From contig DASZBX010000089.1 of the NCBI GenBank assembly GCA_035943635.1, forward strand, positions 1-64,000: DNA of 64,000 bases, written 5' to 3'. The notes under the pieces were generated by a model that was not told where the DNA came from, searched no databases, and saw only the letters and a list, made by a program, of their open reading frames with translations. This document shows positions 50,847 through 58,074 of this stretch, piece after piece. This DNA comes from DASZBX01 sp035943635 (GTDB lineage Bacteria > Actinomycetota > Actinomycetes > Streptomycetales > Catenulisporaceae). Each line of letters opens with the position of its first letter. Positions within the stretch are counted from its first letter, which is position 1. The translations under genes were made by a program, and so were the position numbers.

Positions 50847-52245
50847 CAAACATTCCCCTCGCACGTGCGTCCGGCGAACCATGGGAGGCCGGTGGCGCAA
50901 CTCGTCGTTTCACCGCGCCACGGTTGTCGCAGCGCGGGTTTGCTGCATTCTTGAGCATTACCCCGAGCCAAACACGTCGTTGTTGGACGTCTAGGCAGGG
51001 TTGCTGACCGCCAGGAGTGTCACCTGTCGGTCAGTGCGGTGAAGGACTGCATCTAGGTACTGCTTGCCTTTCTACCGCACGAAATACTGACTGCGCGAGA
51101 TCCCGGCGCGTCACGATCGAATCAAGAAAGAGTGGACAACCCGTAATGTTTCACCTGGGATTCTCAGGCTGATGAGGTTTCATGATCTTGGATGGGAGGT
51201 GGGCGGTCGCGCCCGCGGCGGGCTTCGGCGGCAGGGCTCTGGGTCGGGCGGCGTTGTCCGGGGGTTCACCTGCCGTCTGTGTGGGTGCGGCGGGGGTTGA
51301 CGGGTGGTGCGGGTGCCGGTTCTGCGGGGGCCGGGGAACGGATCCGGGGTCGGCCGCGGGTTTGCCGGGCGGCGGGTGTTGCAGGGGTCTGAGGCTCGGT
51401 CAGGGGCTGTCCGGCGGACGGTCAGGGGGTCGGGCGGCGGACGGTCGGGGACGGCCGCGCGAAGACCGGGGCCGGGTCCGGGGGCGGTTCGGGAGCTTTC
51501 ACAACGGTTTGACACCGGCCGGAGTGGGCGGATAGCTCCGGTTCCGGTGGGTTCCGGGCCGGCTTGCTCCAGTCCTCACGGTTCAGAGACACCATGTCAC
51601 GGTTCGGAGGCATTTCGGCAAACGTCGGGCCGTCGGTCGGGTGGGGGCGTCGGCCCGAGCCCGTTTTCGGCCCGGCGCGGTCGGCCTCGGGCGCGCATCG
51701 TTTCGGTCCGCCCGAGCCGGTCCCGCGGCCGCGCCTTGCCGATCTGGCGGGCCGGCGGGGCCGGTGGGCTCGGCGGGGCATGCCGCGGGGATCGGCTTGC
51801 CCGCGCGGCCGGGCGGCGTATGGATAGGTGGCCGAGCGGTCGGAACCCTTCCGGGCCGCGCCTGTCCCGCCTTCGGCCGAAGGCATCCGTTCTCGAGCGG
51901 TCTTGTTTTCGGAGGTAAACCGCTTCCGGCCGACTCCGCTGGTGAACTTGGCCGGTTCGGCCTAATACCAGTCGGCGCGCCCGTGTTTCGGATTGGCGCC
52001 TTTGTATTTCCCGGACGAGTCCTTTTGTGAGCGGCTTGTGCCCGGCATCCGGCCCGGTCCGGCCCGCCCGGCTTCTTTCACCCCGGCCCGGTACCGGTTC
52101 CGGCCGGCCCGGGGCCTCGGGCGCGGATTTCCGGCCCCGGGGCGGCCGTTCGGTCGCCATGGACCCGGGCCGGGGAATACGGTGGGATGGAGCGCTGTTT
52201 TCCAGCCTCGGAGGGATAGTCCGACAACTACTCGGGAGGCCTGAC
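50847..52245. other. 1.4-kb region without a convincing gene
   Basis: 50847-51180 is of mixed composition and should hold the promoter of the minus-strand transport operon. 51183-52200 is strikingly G-rich on the plus strand, with many GGGG runs and a repeated GGCGGACGGTCGGGG-like phrase near 51410-51460. Frames stay open in several phases, but the peptides are Gly/Arg/Pro-rich and unlike proteins. It could form G-quadruplexes or be decayed coding DNA. Confidence 0.4.
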
Positions 52246-52626
52246 ATGGCGACCGTAGAACTGACCGAGGCGAACTTCGACGAGTTGACCTCGGGTGAAG
52301 GAATCACCCTGGTCGACTTCTGGGCGACGTGGTGTCCGCCCTGCCGCCAGTTCGGCCCGGTCTTCGAGCGCGTCTCGGAGAAGAACACCGATCTGACCTT
52401 CGGCAAGGTCGACACCGAGGCGCAGGGCGGCCTGGCCGCCGCGTTCCAGATCAGCTCGATCCCGACCCTGATGGTGATCAAGGACAAGGTGGTCCTGTTC
52501 GCCGAGGCCGGCGCCCTGCCCGAGACCGCGCTGGAGGATCTGGTCGCCCAGGCCCGCGCGGTGGACATGGACGAGGTCCGGGCCAGGATCGCGGCCGAGA
52601 GCGCCGGCAAGTCCGCCTCCGCCTGA
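52246..52626 (+). CDS. trxA: Thioredoxin
   Basis: 126 aa. Thioredoxin fold with the redox site in LVDFWATWCPPCRQFGPVFE; the dipeptide between the cysteines is Pro-Pro instead of the usual Gly-Pro, which should raise the redox potential. The cis-proline stretch SSIPTLMVIKDK and the following EAGALPETALEDLV are normal. The 18-residue C-terminal extension (EVRARIAAESAGKSASA) is short and Ala-rich. GGGAGG is seven bases before the ATG. A terminator follows at 52737. Confidence 0.95.
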   Translation: MATVELTEANFDELTSGEGITLVDFWATWCPPCRQFGPVFERVSEKNTDLTFGKVDTEAQGGLAAAFQISSIPTLMVIKDKVVLFAEAGALPETALEDLVAQARAVDMDEVRARIAAESAGKSASA

Positions 52627-52736
52627 TCCGGCGCGGCAGCCGCCGCCGGGCCGGCCGGAGCGCACGCCGGCTGCGGGCCGGCAGAGCGTCGCGGAAGTCG
52701 AAGCAGACGCAGCAAGAGCAGTAGTAGTGGTAGCCG

Positions 52737-52770
52737 CTGGGACCCCGCTCGGGGTCCCAGTCGTGTTTTC
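52737..52770 (+). terminator. Rho-independent terminator after trxA
   Basis: CTGGGACCCC (52737-52746) and GGGGTCCCAG (52751-52760) form a perfect 10-bp stem with a GCTC loop, followed by TCGTGTTTTC. It also lies just past the stop of the minus-strand gene 52781-53713 and can act for both. Confidence 0.88.
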
Positions 52771-52780
52771 CCGGTCCTCT

Positions 52781-53713
52781 TCATCGGTCGATCGCTTCGT
52801 AGAGCGCGTGCCGCGGGGAGGCCGGGCCGCCGCCCGGCTGGGCGATGTCCGGGAGCACATGCTGGTCGACCAGCCGCCAGGTGTGGACCGGGCGGATCGG
52901 CGCTGCCGGATCCGGGTCCCCACCTCGGCTGCTGAGCAGGGTGATGGTCGCCGGGACCCGCCTGACGTAGCACAGGGCGTACAGCGTGAGCAGCGCGTCG
53001 ATGACCCTTCGCTTCGACAGTTTCAACGCCTCGCCGTCGATCGTGAAGTCGAGCGTCACCTCCGCCCGCTGGACGGATTCGCCGACCGTCCTGAGCACGA
53101 CCTGATGGCGCCCCTGCCCGGCCATGTTCACGATCGACGCGAAGGCACTCGCCGCGTGCCCCTCGGCCTGGAGCATCACCCGCAGCGGGTGTTCCTCCTG
53201 CCGGACGCTGTCTTCGAGCAGGTCGAACAGTATGCGCAGCAGGGCCTGGTGCCGCCGGTCGGACTCGAGCTCCGCGATGATCTCGCCGATCGACTGCCCG
53301 GTGTATCGGGGCGTCTGCGGGTCGCTCGTGCAGACGTCCTGTACGTACCGGGCCCGGTTGCGCGCACTGTCCGGATCGATCCCGGCCGTGGTGCAGTACT
53401 GCAGAAACTCGCAAGGGTCGAAACACCCGATCCGGACCGGGCGCCCGTGCGCGCGCAGATTCTCCAGCAGCCGGGCGTGCTCGGCCAGGTAGTGCTGGTA
53501 GTCGGTGAACTCGAAGCTGGGATGGATCCGCATCGCCGCGAAGTCCTCGACGGTGGTCAGCAGCCCGACCGCCAGCCTCCTGGCCTTGGTCGGCCTGGTC
53601 GACGTGACCCCCGATGACGACGTGTACTGCGTGAACTGCGGCTTCGCGTACCGGATCCCGCTCCGGTCCCGGCTTTCGGTCCCGCCCCTGTCTGTGTTCG
53701 TATTCCCCTGCAT
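52781..53713 (-). CDS. Unrecognised protein, 310 aa
   Basis: Soluble protein of normal composition with no membrane segment or signal. Residues 1-55 are hydrophilic (RGGTESRDRSGIRYAKPQFT). The rest looks globular: LAVGLLTTVEDFAAMRIHPSFEFTD, RIGCFDPCEFLQYCTTAGID, GQSIGEIIAELESDRRHQALLRILFDLLEDS, LDFTIDGEALKLSKRRVIDALLTLYALCYVRRV. Four cysteines cluster near residues 105-150. I do not know the family. The ATG at 53713 was chosen over the long upstream open frame, which is composition driven; the ribosome site is weak (GGGGGCGAG). It sits in an accessory stretch of small unique genes. Confidence 0.72.
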   Translation of the reverse strand: MQGNTNTDRGGTESRDRSGIRYAKPQFTQYTSSSGVTSTRPTKARRLAVGLLTTVEDFAAMRIHPSFEFTDYQHYLAEHARLLENLRAHGRPVRIGCFDPCEFLQYCTTAGIDPDSARNRARYVQDVCTSDPQTPRYTGQSIGEIIAELESDRRHQALLRILFDLLEDSVRQEEHPLRVMLQAEGHAASAFASIVNMAGQGRHQVVLRTVGESVQRAEVTLDFTIDGEALKLSKRRVIDALLTLYALCYVRRVPATITLLSSRGGDPDPAAPIRPVHTWRLVDQHVLPDIAQPGGGPASPRHALYEAIDR

Positions 53714-53981
53714 GATCTCGCCCCCATGGCTCCCGAGTGACGGCCCGCCGCGTACTGCGGGCCGTTCCCAGTTGATCATCCGCTGCGCGGGGCATGGCAA
53801 ATCGGTTGTCCACAGGCTGTGCGGAACCCGTGTCATCGCCCTCGGGATAGCCCGAATCGGACGGCCGGGCCTGATTGCCGCGGACCGTTGCGCAATGATT
53901 GCCGCGCTCTGGTGATGGCGTTGTCGGCGGCGCAAAGATCCATGCTCCGCGCTGATTCCAGGGGCCTTTTCTGTCGGCCCG

Positions 53982-54161
53982 CTAACTGCTGGCGCAGCTT
54001 GACCGGTTCTGGCAGGCCGTGCCGTTCCGGCCGCCCTGCGATACCCGGCTGCCCGGTCCCCCGCGCTGCTCGGAGCCGATTCCGCTGGCGAGCAGCGCCG
54101 CCGCGACGATGCCGAGAACGCCGAGCACGGCAACCCACAAGGCGATCTTTCCCTGGCCCAT
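53982..54161 (-). CDS. Small membrane-anchored protein, 59 aa
   Basis: GQGKIALWVAVLGVLGIVAAALLASGI is a single membrane helix near the N-terminus, or an uncleaved signal. The remaining 30 residues are Gly/Ser/Arg-rich with two cysteines (TACQNRSSC), which could form a small disulfide loop outside. GGGAGGG is nine bases upstream of the ATG, and an A/T-rich promoter-like stretch lies at 54190-54215. No family recognised. Confidence 0.65.
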   Translation of the reverse strand: MGQGKIALWVAVLGVLGIVAAALLASGIGSEQRGGPGSRVSQGGRNGTACQNRSSCASS

Positions 54162-54425
54162 AATGTGTTCCCTCCCCACCTGACGTACTATCACTATCTT
54201 ATGGCAAATAGGCGGGAAAGCGCCGTGGTGCGGGTTAGCGGCACGCGGCCGACTTTATGAATCAAGCGCCATTCCGAACTCGATGAACAGGCCGCCGATG
54301 ACGTTGCGGGCGACATCGGCGAGCGCGAACCGGCGCAATGTCCGTTGTCGGCGGTACCGTGATGACGTTCACCGGATGGCGTTTTCCGGCCGTCCGGCTG
54401 CCATCACCAGAGGACCGACGAGACG

Positions 54426-54818
54426 ATGACCCCGAATCCGGACCCGGCCCGGGTCCCCGGCCCGCCACCGGAAGCGTCAACACTCGAACGAGTGAAATCC
54501 AAGGCCGGCGACCGTTGCGCGTGTCCGGGCTGCCCGCTGCACGAGAAACGCTGCCTGAACATCGACGGCCAGCGCTCCTACGGCCGGTCCAGCCGCCATT
54601 CCTCGGTCCGCGGCCCGATCGTGCTCCTGCGCCTGGTCCACCTCGACCACAACCCGGCCAACTCGGCCGAGTTCAACCTCGGCGCGATGTGCCCGGCCTG
54701 CGCCGACGACTACGAGTCGCAGGCCCGGATACTGCGCGCCGCGATCCACCGCGCCCCGCACTTCCCCCGGCGCGTCTCGGCGATCACTCCGACGAAAGGC
54801 CAGGAGCGCCTGTTCTGA
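54426..54818 (+). CDS. HNH-like zinc-finger protein
   Basis: 130 aa. A first cysteine cluster (CACPGCPLHEKRC) is followed by the region VHLDHNPANSAEFNLGAMCPACADDYE, which matches the HNH endonuclease layout H-L-D-H-x-P-x-N ... NL ... C-x-x-C common in phage and actinobacterial HNH proteins. The histidine normally following the last cysteine (C-H-x-x-Y-D) is alanine here, so nuclease activity is doubtful; it may only bind zinc. Its 3' end overlaps the opposite nucleotidyltransferase gene by 35 bp. Role unknown. Confidence 0.65.
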   Translation: MTPNPDPARVPGPPPEASTLERVKSKAGDRCACPGCPLHEKRCLNIDGQRSYGRSSRHSSVRGPIVLLRLVHLDHNPANSAEFNLGAMCPACADDYESQARILRAAIHRAPHFPRRVSAITPTKGQERLF

Positions 54819-55566
54819 CCGAGCCCAGGATGCGTTCGATCTCCCGGCGGATGAACGCCCGCGCCCGCAGCCCCCGCCGGACGCGCCGCCATCGGCCCGG
54901 CCGCGGGGGATCGGCCGCGTACCGGCGCTGGCAGATGTCGTCGACCACGTCGGCCGGCGCACCCAGGGCCGTCAACTCCGCCAGAGCTTCACCCTTCGTG
55001 ATCAACCGCCCGTCGCGCAACGTGACGCTCGCCCGGGCCGCCACCGGCAACCCCAGGTCCACCCAGATCTCCTCCAGCCGGCGCAGCGCCCGGCCGGTGG
55101 CCGGAAGCCAGAACTCCCGCAGGTCGCGCAGGATGTACCGCGCCAACTCGCGATCGCTCACCGGCGGGATCAGCTCAGCCGGCGCCGGGCCGTGCAGGAC
55201 CAGCCCGCGGGACAGCAACTCCCGGCGGGAGACCGGCGTCACCGGGCGTTCCAGGAACATGTCGTGTGCCCAGGTGACGTGAGCCGTCTCGGCATCGTCC
55301 AGAGCGGCCGCGACCATGTACGAGCAGTGCAGCTTCGCGGCGGCGGGCTCGTCGGCCGATAGCCGCCGGTGGATGCTTTCGAGCCGATCTCTCTGCTCGC
55401 CGTCCAGCGGAGCCTCGATGACCGCCACGAGGTCGAGATCGCTTCGCCCGGGCTGGAAATCGCCCATGGCCAGCGACCCGTGCGCCCAGACCGCGAGCAC
55501 CGGCACGACCGGCCGCACGGCGGCGACGAATCCGGCGAGTACGTGTTCTGTCTCGATGTCCGCCAT
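54784..55566 (-). CDS. Nucleotidyltransferase-fold protein (aminoglycoside adenylyltransferase-like)
   Basis: 260 aa. The NTase motif is AVWAHGSLAMGDFQPGRSDLDLVAV: G-S, an 11-residue spacer, then D-x-D. The C-terminal helical domain (LARYILRDLREFWLPATGRALRRLEEIW, ITKGEALAEL) corresponds to the DUF4111 domain of AadA/ANT(9)-type proteins, which adenylylate spectinomycin or streptomycin. Whether this one confers resistance cannot be seen. The ATG at 55566 is chosen as MADIETEHVLAG aligns with the family start; the frame open to 55644 adds Arg/Ala-rich residues. The 3' end overlaps the HNH-like gene. Confidence 0.8.
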   Translation of the reverse strand: MADIETEHVLAGFVAAVRPVVPVLAVWAHGSLAMGDFQPGRSDLDLVAVIEAPLDGEQRDRLESIHRRLSADEPAAAKLHCSYMVAAALDDAETAHVTWAHDMFLERPVTPVSRRELLSRGLVLHGPAPAELIPPVSDRELARYILRDLREFWLPATGRALRRLEEIWVDLGLPVAARASVTLRDGRLITKGEALAELTALGAPADVVDDICQRRYAADPPRPGRWRRVRRGLRARAFIRREIERILGSVRTGAPGLSSE

Positions 55567-55918
55567 GCCTGGAATTCTGGCACGAGGCGACCCGCGGGCG
55601 GCGGCCCGCGCCACCGTGGCGGCCGACCTCGCCCGCGTCTCCATCCCGGTCGGGGCTATGGCGTCCGGCCTCAGAGATCAGTCGCCGACATAAGCGTCAG
55701 CCAACAGATTGAAGCCGGCACAACGCCTGGTGCTCATTTTCCTTACGCCACCTCGGCGGTTTTCAGGATCGGTTGGCGGATTCGACGGCGGTCGAATCTC
55801 ACCCAAGGTAACAGCGCGAGCGCAATGCGCTCTTGACGCTCCCGCTCCGGGCCGACAAGCATCCCTCTTGTCAGGAATCTGCAACCGCATCCGCACTCGC
55901 TGCTCCCGGAGGACTTCC

Positions 55919-56401
55919 GTGTCCGACCCCCTCGTCCAGATCCAGATCAACGGCGCGTCCGTCTGCATCATCAACCAGCAGGTCTACGCGACCCTGCTGC
56001 CCGGCAGCCCAGGTGCCGCCACCTGGGTGGTCACCACGGGCCCGGACGGCTCGTTCACCTTGACCGACCAGGCGAGCGGCCTGGTACTCAGCGATGCCAG
56101 CACCACCGCCGGCTCCGGACTCGGTCAACCGTCGCCGGCGATCGTCGCCCCCGCGGGCTCCGGGCTCCCGGTCACCTCCTGGAACTTCGTCGGATTCTCC
56201 GACGACGACGGCGACGACGCCGCTCCGATCAAGGACCCGGGCCAGCTCACCAGCGGCTACTACACGATCCAGGACCCGGATTCGGGCAACTACCTGTTCC
56301 GCAACCAGATCGAGGACCGCAGCCTGCGCCCCAAGTACGTGGGCTTGCAGGACCCGTCGCAGGGACCGTTCGAACTCGTCGTCCAGGTCGTCTCGAACTG
56401 A
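55919..56401 (+). CDS. Probable I66-type (clitocypin/cnispin-like) beta-trefoil protease inhibitor
   Basis: 160 aa, GTG six bases after GGAGGA. The sequence has the pseudo-threefold beta-trefoil look, and its third section, GYYTIQDPDSGNYLFRNQIE then DRSLRPKYVGLQ, matches the hallmark of the I66 serine-protease inhibitor family (yTI...yvgRn..EDRSLlPKrV). The second section has FTLTDQASGLVLS. I66 is best known from basidiomycete fungi, with scattered bacterial members. There is no signal peptide, so it may act inside or be released by lysis. An acidic loop (SDDDGDDA) is inserted near residue 95. Assignment rests on motif memory. Confidence 0.55.
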   Translation: MSDPLVQIQINGASVCIINQQVYATLLPGSPGAATWVVTTGPDGSFTLTDQASGLVLSDASTTAGSGLGQPSPAIVAPAGSGLPVTSWNFVGFSDDDGDDAAPIKDPGQLTSGYYTIQDPDSGNYLFRNQIEDRSLRPKYVGLQDPSQGPFELVVQVVSN

Positions 56402-56515
56402 TCCGCCCCGCGATGCCCGGCCCCTTGCCGACCGGGCCGGGCATCGCGGGGCGGAGGCGCCCGTGCGGTATCCCCGAGGCGAACTTCGGTGAAGGTGCCT
56501 CGCAGGCACCTTGGT

Positions 56516-56809
56516 CTATCGGGGGTTTCCGCACTTCGTTTCCACGAGAGCCCACCACGAGCCGTCCGAGAACTGGCCGTCAGAGTCGAGCGTGTATGGT
56601 CCGAGGATCGTGTAGTCGCCCTTGAGCGTCGACTCCGCGTCCTTCTCCGCAGCGGCCAGGCTGCTGCCGTAACCTTCCGCCGAGCACGAAAAGCCTGTCG
56701 CGGGCGCTGCCGCGGAGGCGGCGCTGGCGCTGGCGCTGGTGCCCCAGCCGGTCAGGGACGCGGCCAGGGCGACCGCTGTAGTGAGATGAACGGTGCGTCG
56801 TGCGCCCAT
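56516..56809 (-). CDS. Small secreted protein, 97 aa
   Basis: A classic signal peptide (RRTVHLTTAVALAASLTGWG, cleavage near ASASA) precedes a mature region of about 65 residues: FSCSAEGYGSSLAAAEKDAESTLKGDYTILG and SWWALVETKCGNPR. The two cysteines probably form a disulfide. Similar short secreted proteins of unknown function are common in actinomycetes. GGAGT lies six bases before the ATG. Confidence 0.75.
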   Translation of the reverse strand: MGARRTVHLTTAVALAASLTGWGTSASASAASAAAPATGFSCSAEGYGSSLAAAEKDAESTLKGDYTILGPYTLDSDGQFSDGSWWALVETKCGNPR

Positions 56810-56888
56810 ACTGGACTCCGATCGTGATGGAGAGGGGTCGGTTTCATCATGACACCAGACAGGGCGGAAAAACAGAGGCCTGAGTCAG

Positions 56889-57386
56889 GTGTGCCGTGGC
56901 GCCGCAGCCCGTGCGAGGATCTCCCGGGCCGACCGCGTGCGGATCCACCAGCATGAGTCGGCCTTGCCGTGGTCGGGGACGCTTTGGCGGCGCGGCGCGG
57001 TGCTCGCCGGGGTTCTGCGCAGGCAGGTGTTCGACCTGCCGCAGGTCGCGTTGCAGGTCACCGAGCACCGGATCGTCTCGCGCCGCTGCCCGTGTGGGGC
57101 GGTGACCTGCGGTCCGGTGCCGGCGAAGGTCGCCGCTCCCGTGCAGTACGGGCCCCAGGTGCGCGCGGCGCTGGTGTATCTGATGCATGAGCGGTTCCTG
57201 TCGAAGAACCGGGCTGTCGGGGCGATGGCGGACCTGTTCGACGTCACCCTGGCGCCGGGTACCGTCGCCTCGGCCGTCGCCGAGTGCGCGGCCACCGTCA
57301 TGCCGGTGGGGCGGGAGATCGCCGGTCATATCGCCCGGTCGGGCCTGGCGTTTTTCGACGAGACCGGGTTCCGCACCGCAGGGGCC
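56889..57386 (+). pseudogene. IS66-family transposase remnant
   Basis: The plus frame carries the zinc-finger and early DDE part of an IS66 transposase: RRQVFDLPQVALQVTEHRIV, SRRCPCGAV, QYGPQVRAALVYLMHERFLS, RAVGAMADLFDVTLAPGTVA and LAFFDETGFRTAG (first catalytic Asp). After AGA the homology stops and the DNA becomes an IS3 fragment in the opposite direction. Both ends are missing, so it is dead. Confidence 0.78.
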
Positions 57387-57575
57387 TGCCAGCAGCTCAC
57401 CGTCGCGCAGCTCACGCGCGCTCGGGTGGGTGGCCCGGTGGCGCCACCGGTCGAAGCTGGCCAGGGGGATGTTCAGTTCCCGGAGTATCGGCGCGACCCC
57501 GAGTGCGTCCCGGTGTTCGTCGACGAACCCCAGGACCACCGGCCGGTCTGGTCGGCCGCCGACGGGCGCTACCGT
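57387..57575 (-). pseudogene. IS3-family transposase (OrfB) N-terminal remnant
   Basis: On the minus strand the frame reads LGFVDEHRDALGVAPILREL, NIPLASFDRWRHRATHPSARELRDGELLA, the start of an IS3-type OrfB (FVDxHRxxFGVEPIC..L...SARxLRDxEL). It breaks off at 57387, abutting the IS66 remnant. Catalytic DDE residues are absent. Confidence 0.75.
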
Positions 57576-57581
57576 GGGACA

Positions 57582-57637
57582 TGAAGACCTCCGAGGCGTG
57601 GTGAGCCTAGACACCTCCACCACACCGGAGGTCTTCA
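57582..57637. repeat. Inverted repeat bordering the IS3 remnant
   Basis: TGAAGACCTCCGAGGCGTGGTG (shortened: TGAAGACCTCCG..GTGGTG, 57582-57603) is mirrored by CACCACACCGGAGGTCTTCA (57618-57637). It lies at the outer side of the IS3 fragment; it may combine the element's end with a nearby copy in reverse, or be the former start of an orfA (an ATG at 57640 follows GGAGG). Confidence 0.55.
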
Positions 57638-57684
57638 CCATGATCAAGAAGCCATGCCGTCAACAACGTCCATGAGCACTACAT

Positions 57685-58074
57685 CTAGGCGGCATAGTGT
57701 CCGATGTCTCCGAGTGCGTCTTCGGCGATGCCGCCTAGTTCCTCGTCCTCCAGGAGGCTTACCAGCGTTGGAACAACCTGCGGGCTGTGGATCGCGCCGA
57801 AGATCCGGCCGACGTGGCCCAGGCAGGTTACGGCCAGGGCCCGTACCTGCGGATCGCGCGTCGGGTCAAGGCAGGCCAGTAGGAAGTCTTCGAGCCATGC
57901 CTGGTCCTTCTCGTTGTACGTGAGGTTCAGCAGGGCGTCGGTCGCCTCGGCGACCGACCCCTTGCCCACCAGCTCGACCTGGCTCTGTCGCCAGCCGTCC
58001 GGCGCGCAGTCTGCACCCGCACCGGCGCCCGCTTCCATACCCGTGCCCACGTCAATCTCACCGTTCTCAGTCAC
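57685..58074 (-). CDS. Probable RHS immunity protein (HEAT-like)
   Basis: 129 aa. The GTG start lies inside the end of the RHS toxin gene (8-bp overlap), the usual arrangement for cognate toxin and immunity pairs. After a Gly/Ala-rich lead the protein is helical with HEAT-like turns: VAEATDALLNLTYNEKDQAWLEDFLLACLD, DPQVRALAVTCLGHVGRIFG, SPQVVPTLVSLLEDEELGGIAEDALGDIGHYA. HEAT-type proteins are frequent immunity factors that cap toxin active sites. Identity is inferred from position and fold; no experiment or search supports it here. Confidence 0.75.
   Translation of the reverse strand: MTENGEIDVGTGMEAGAGAGADCAPDGWRQSQVELVGKGSVAEATDALLNLTYNEKDQAWLEDFLLACLDPTRDPQVRALAVTCLGHVGRIFGAIHSPQVVPTLVSLLEDEELGGIAEDALGDIGHYAA

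Noticed and set aside
51597..53813. 738-aa minus-strand frame across trxA
   Set aside because: It is antisense to thioredoxin and composed of low-complexity residues.
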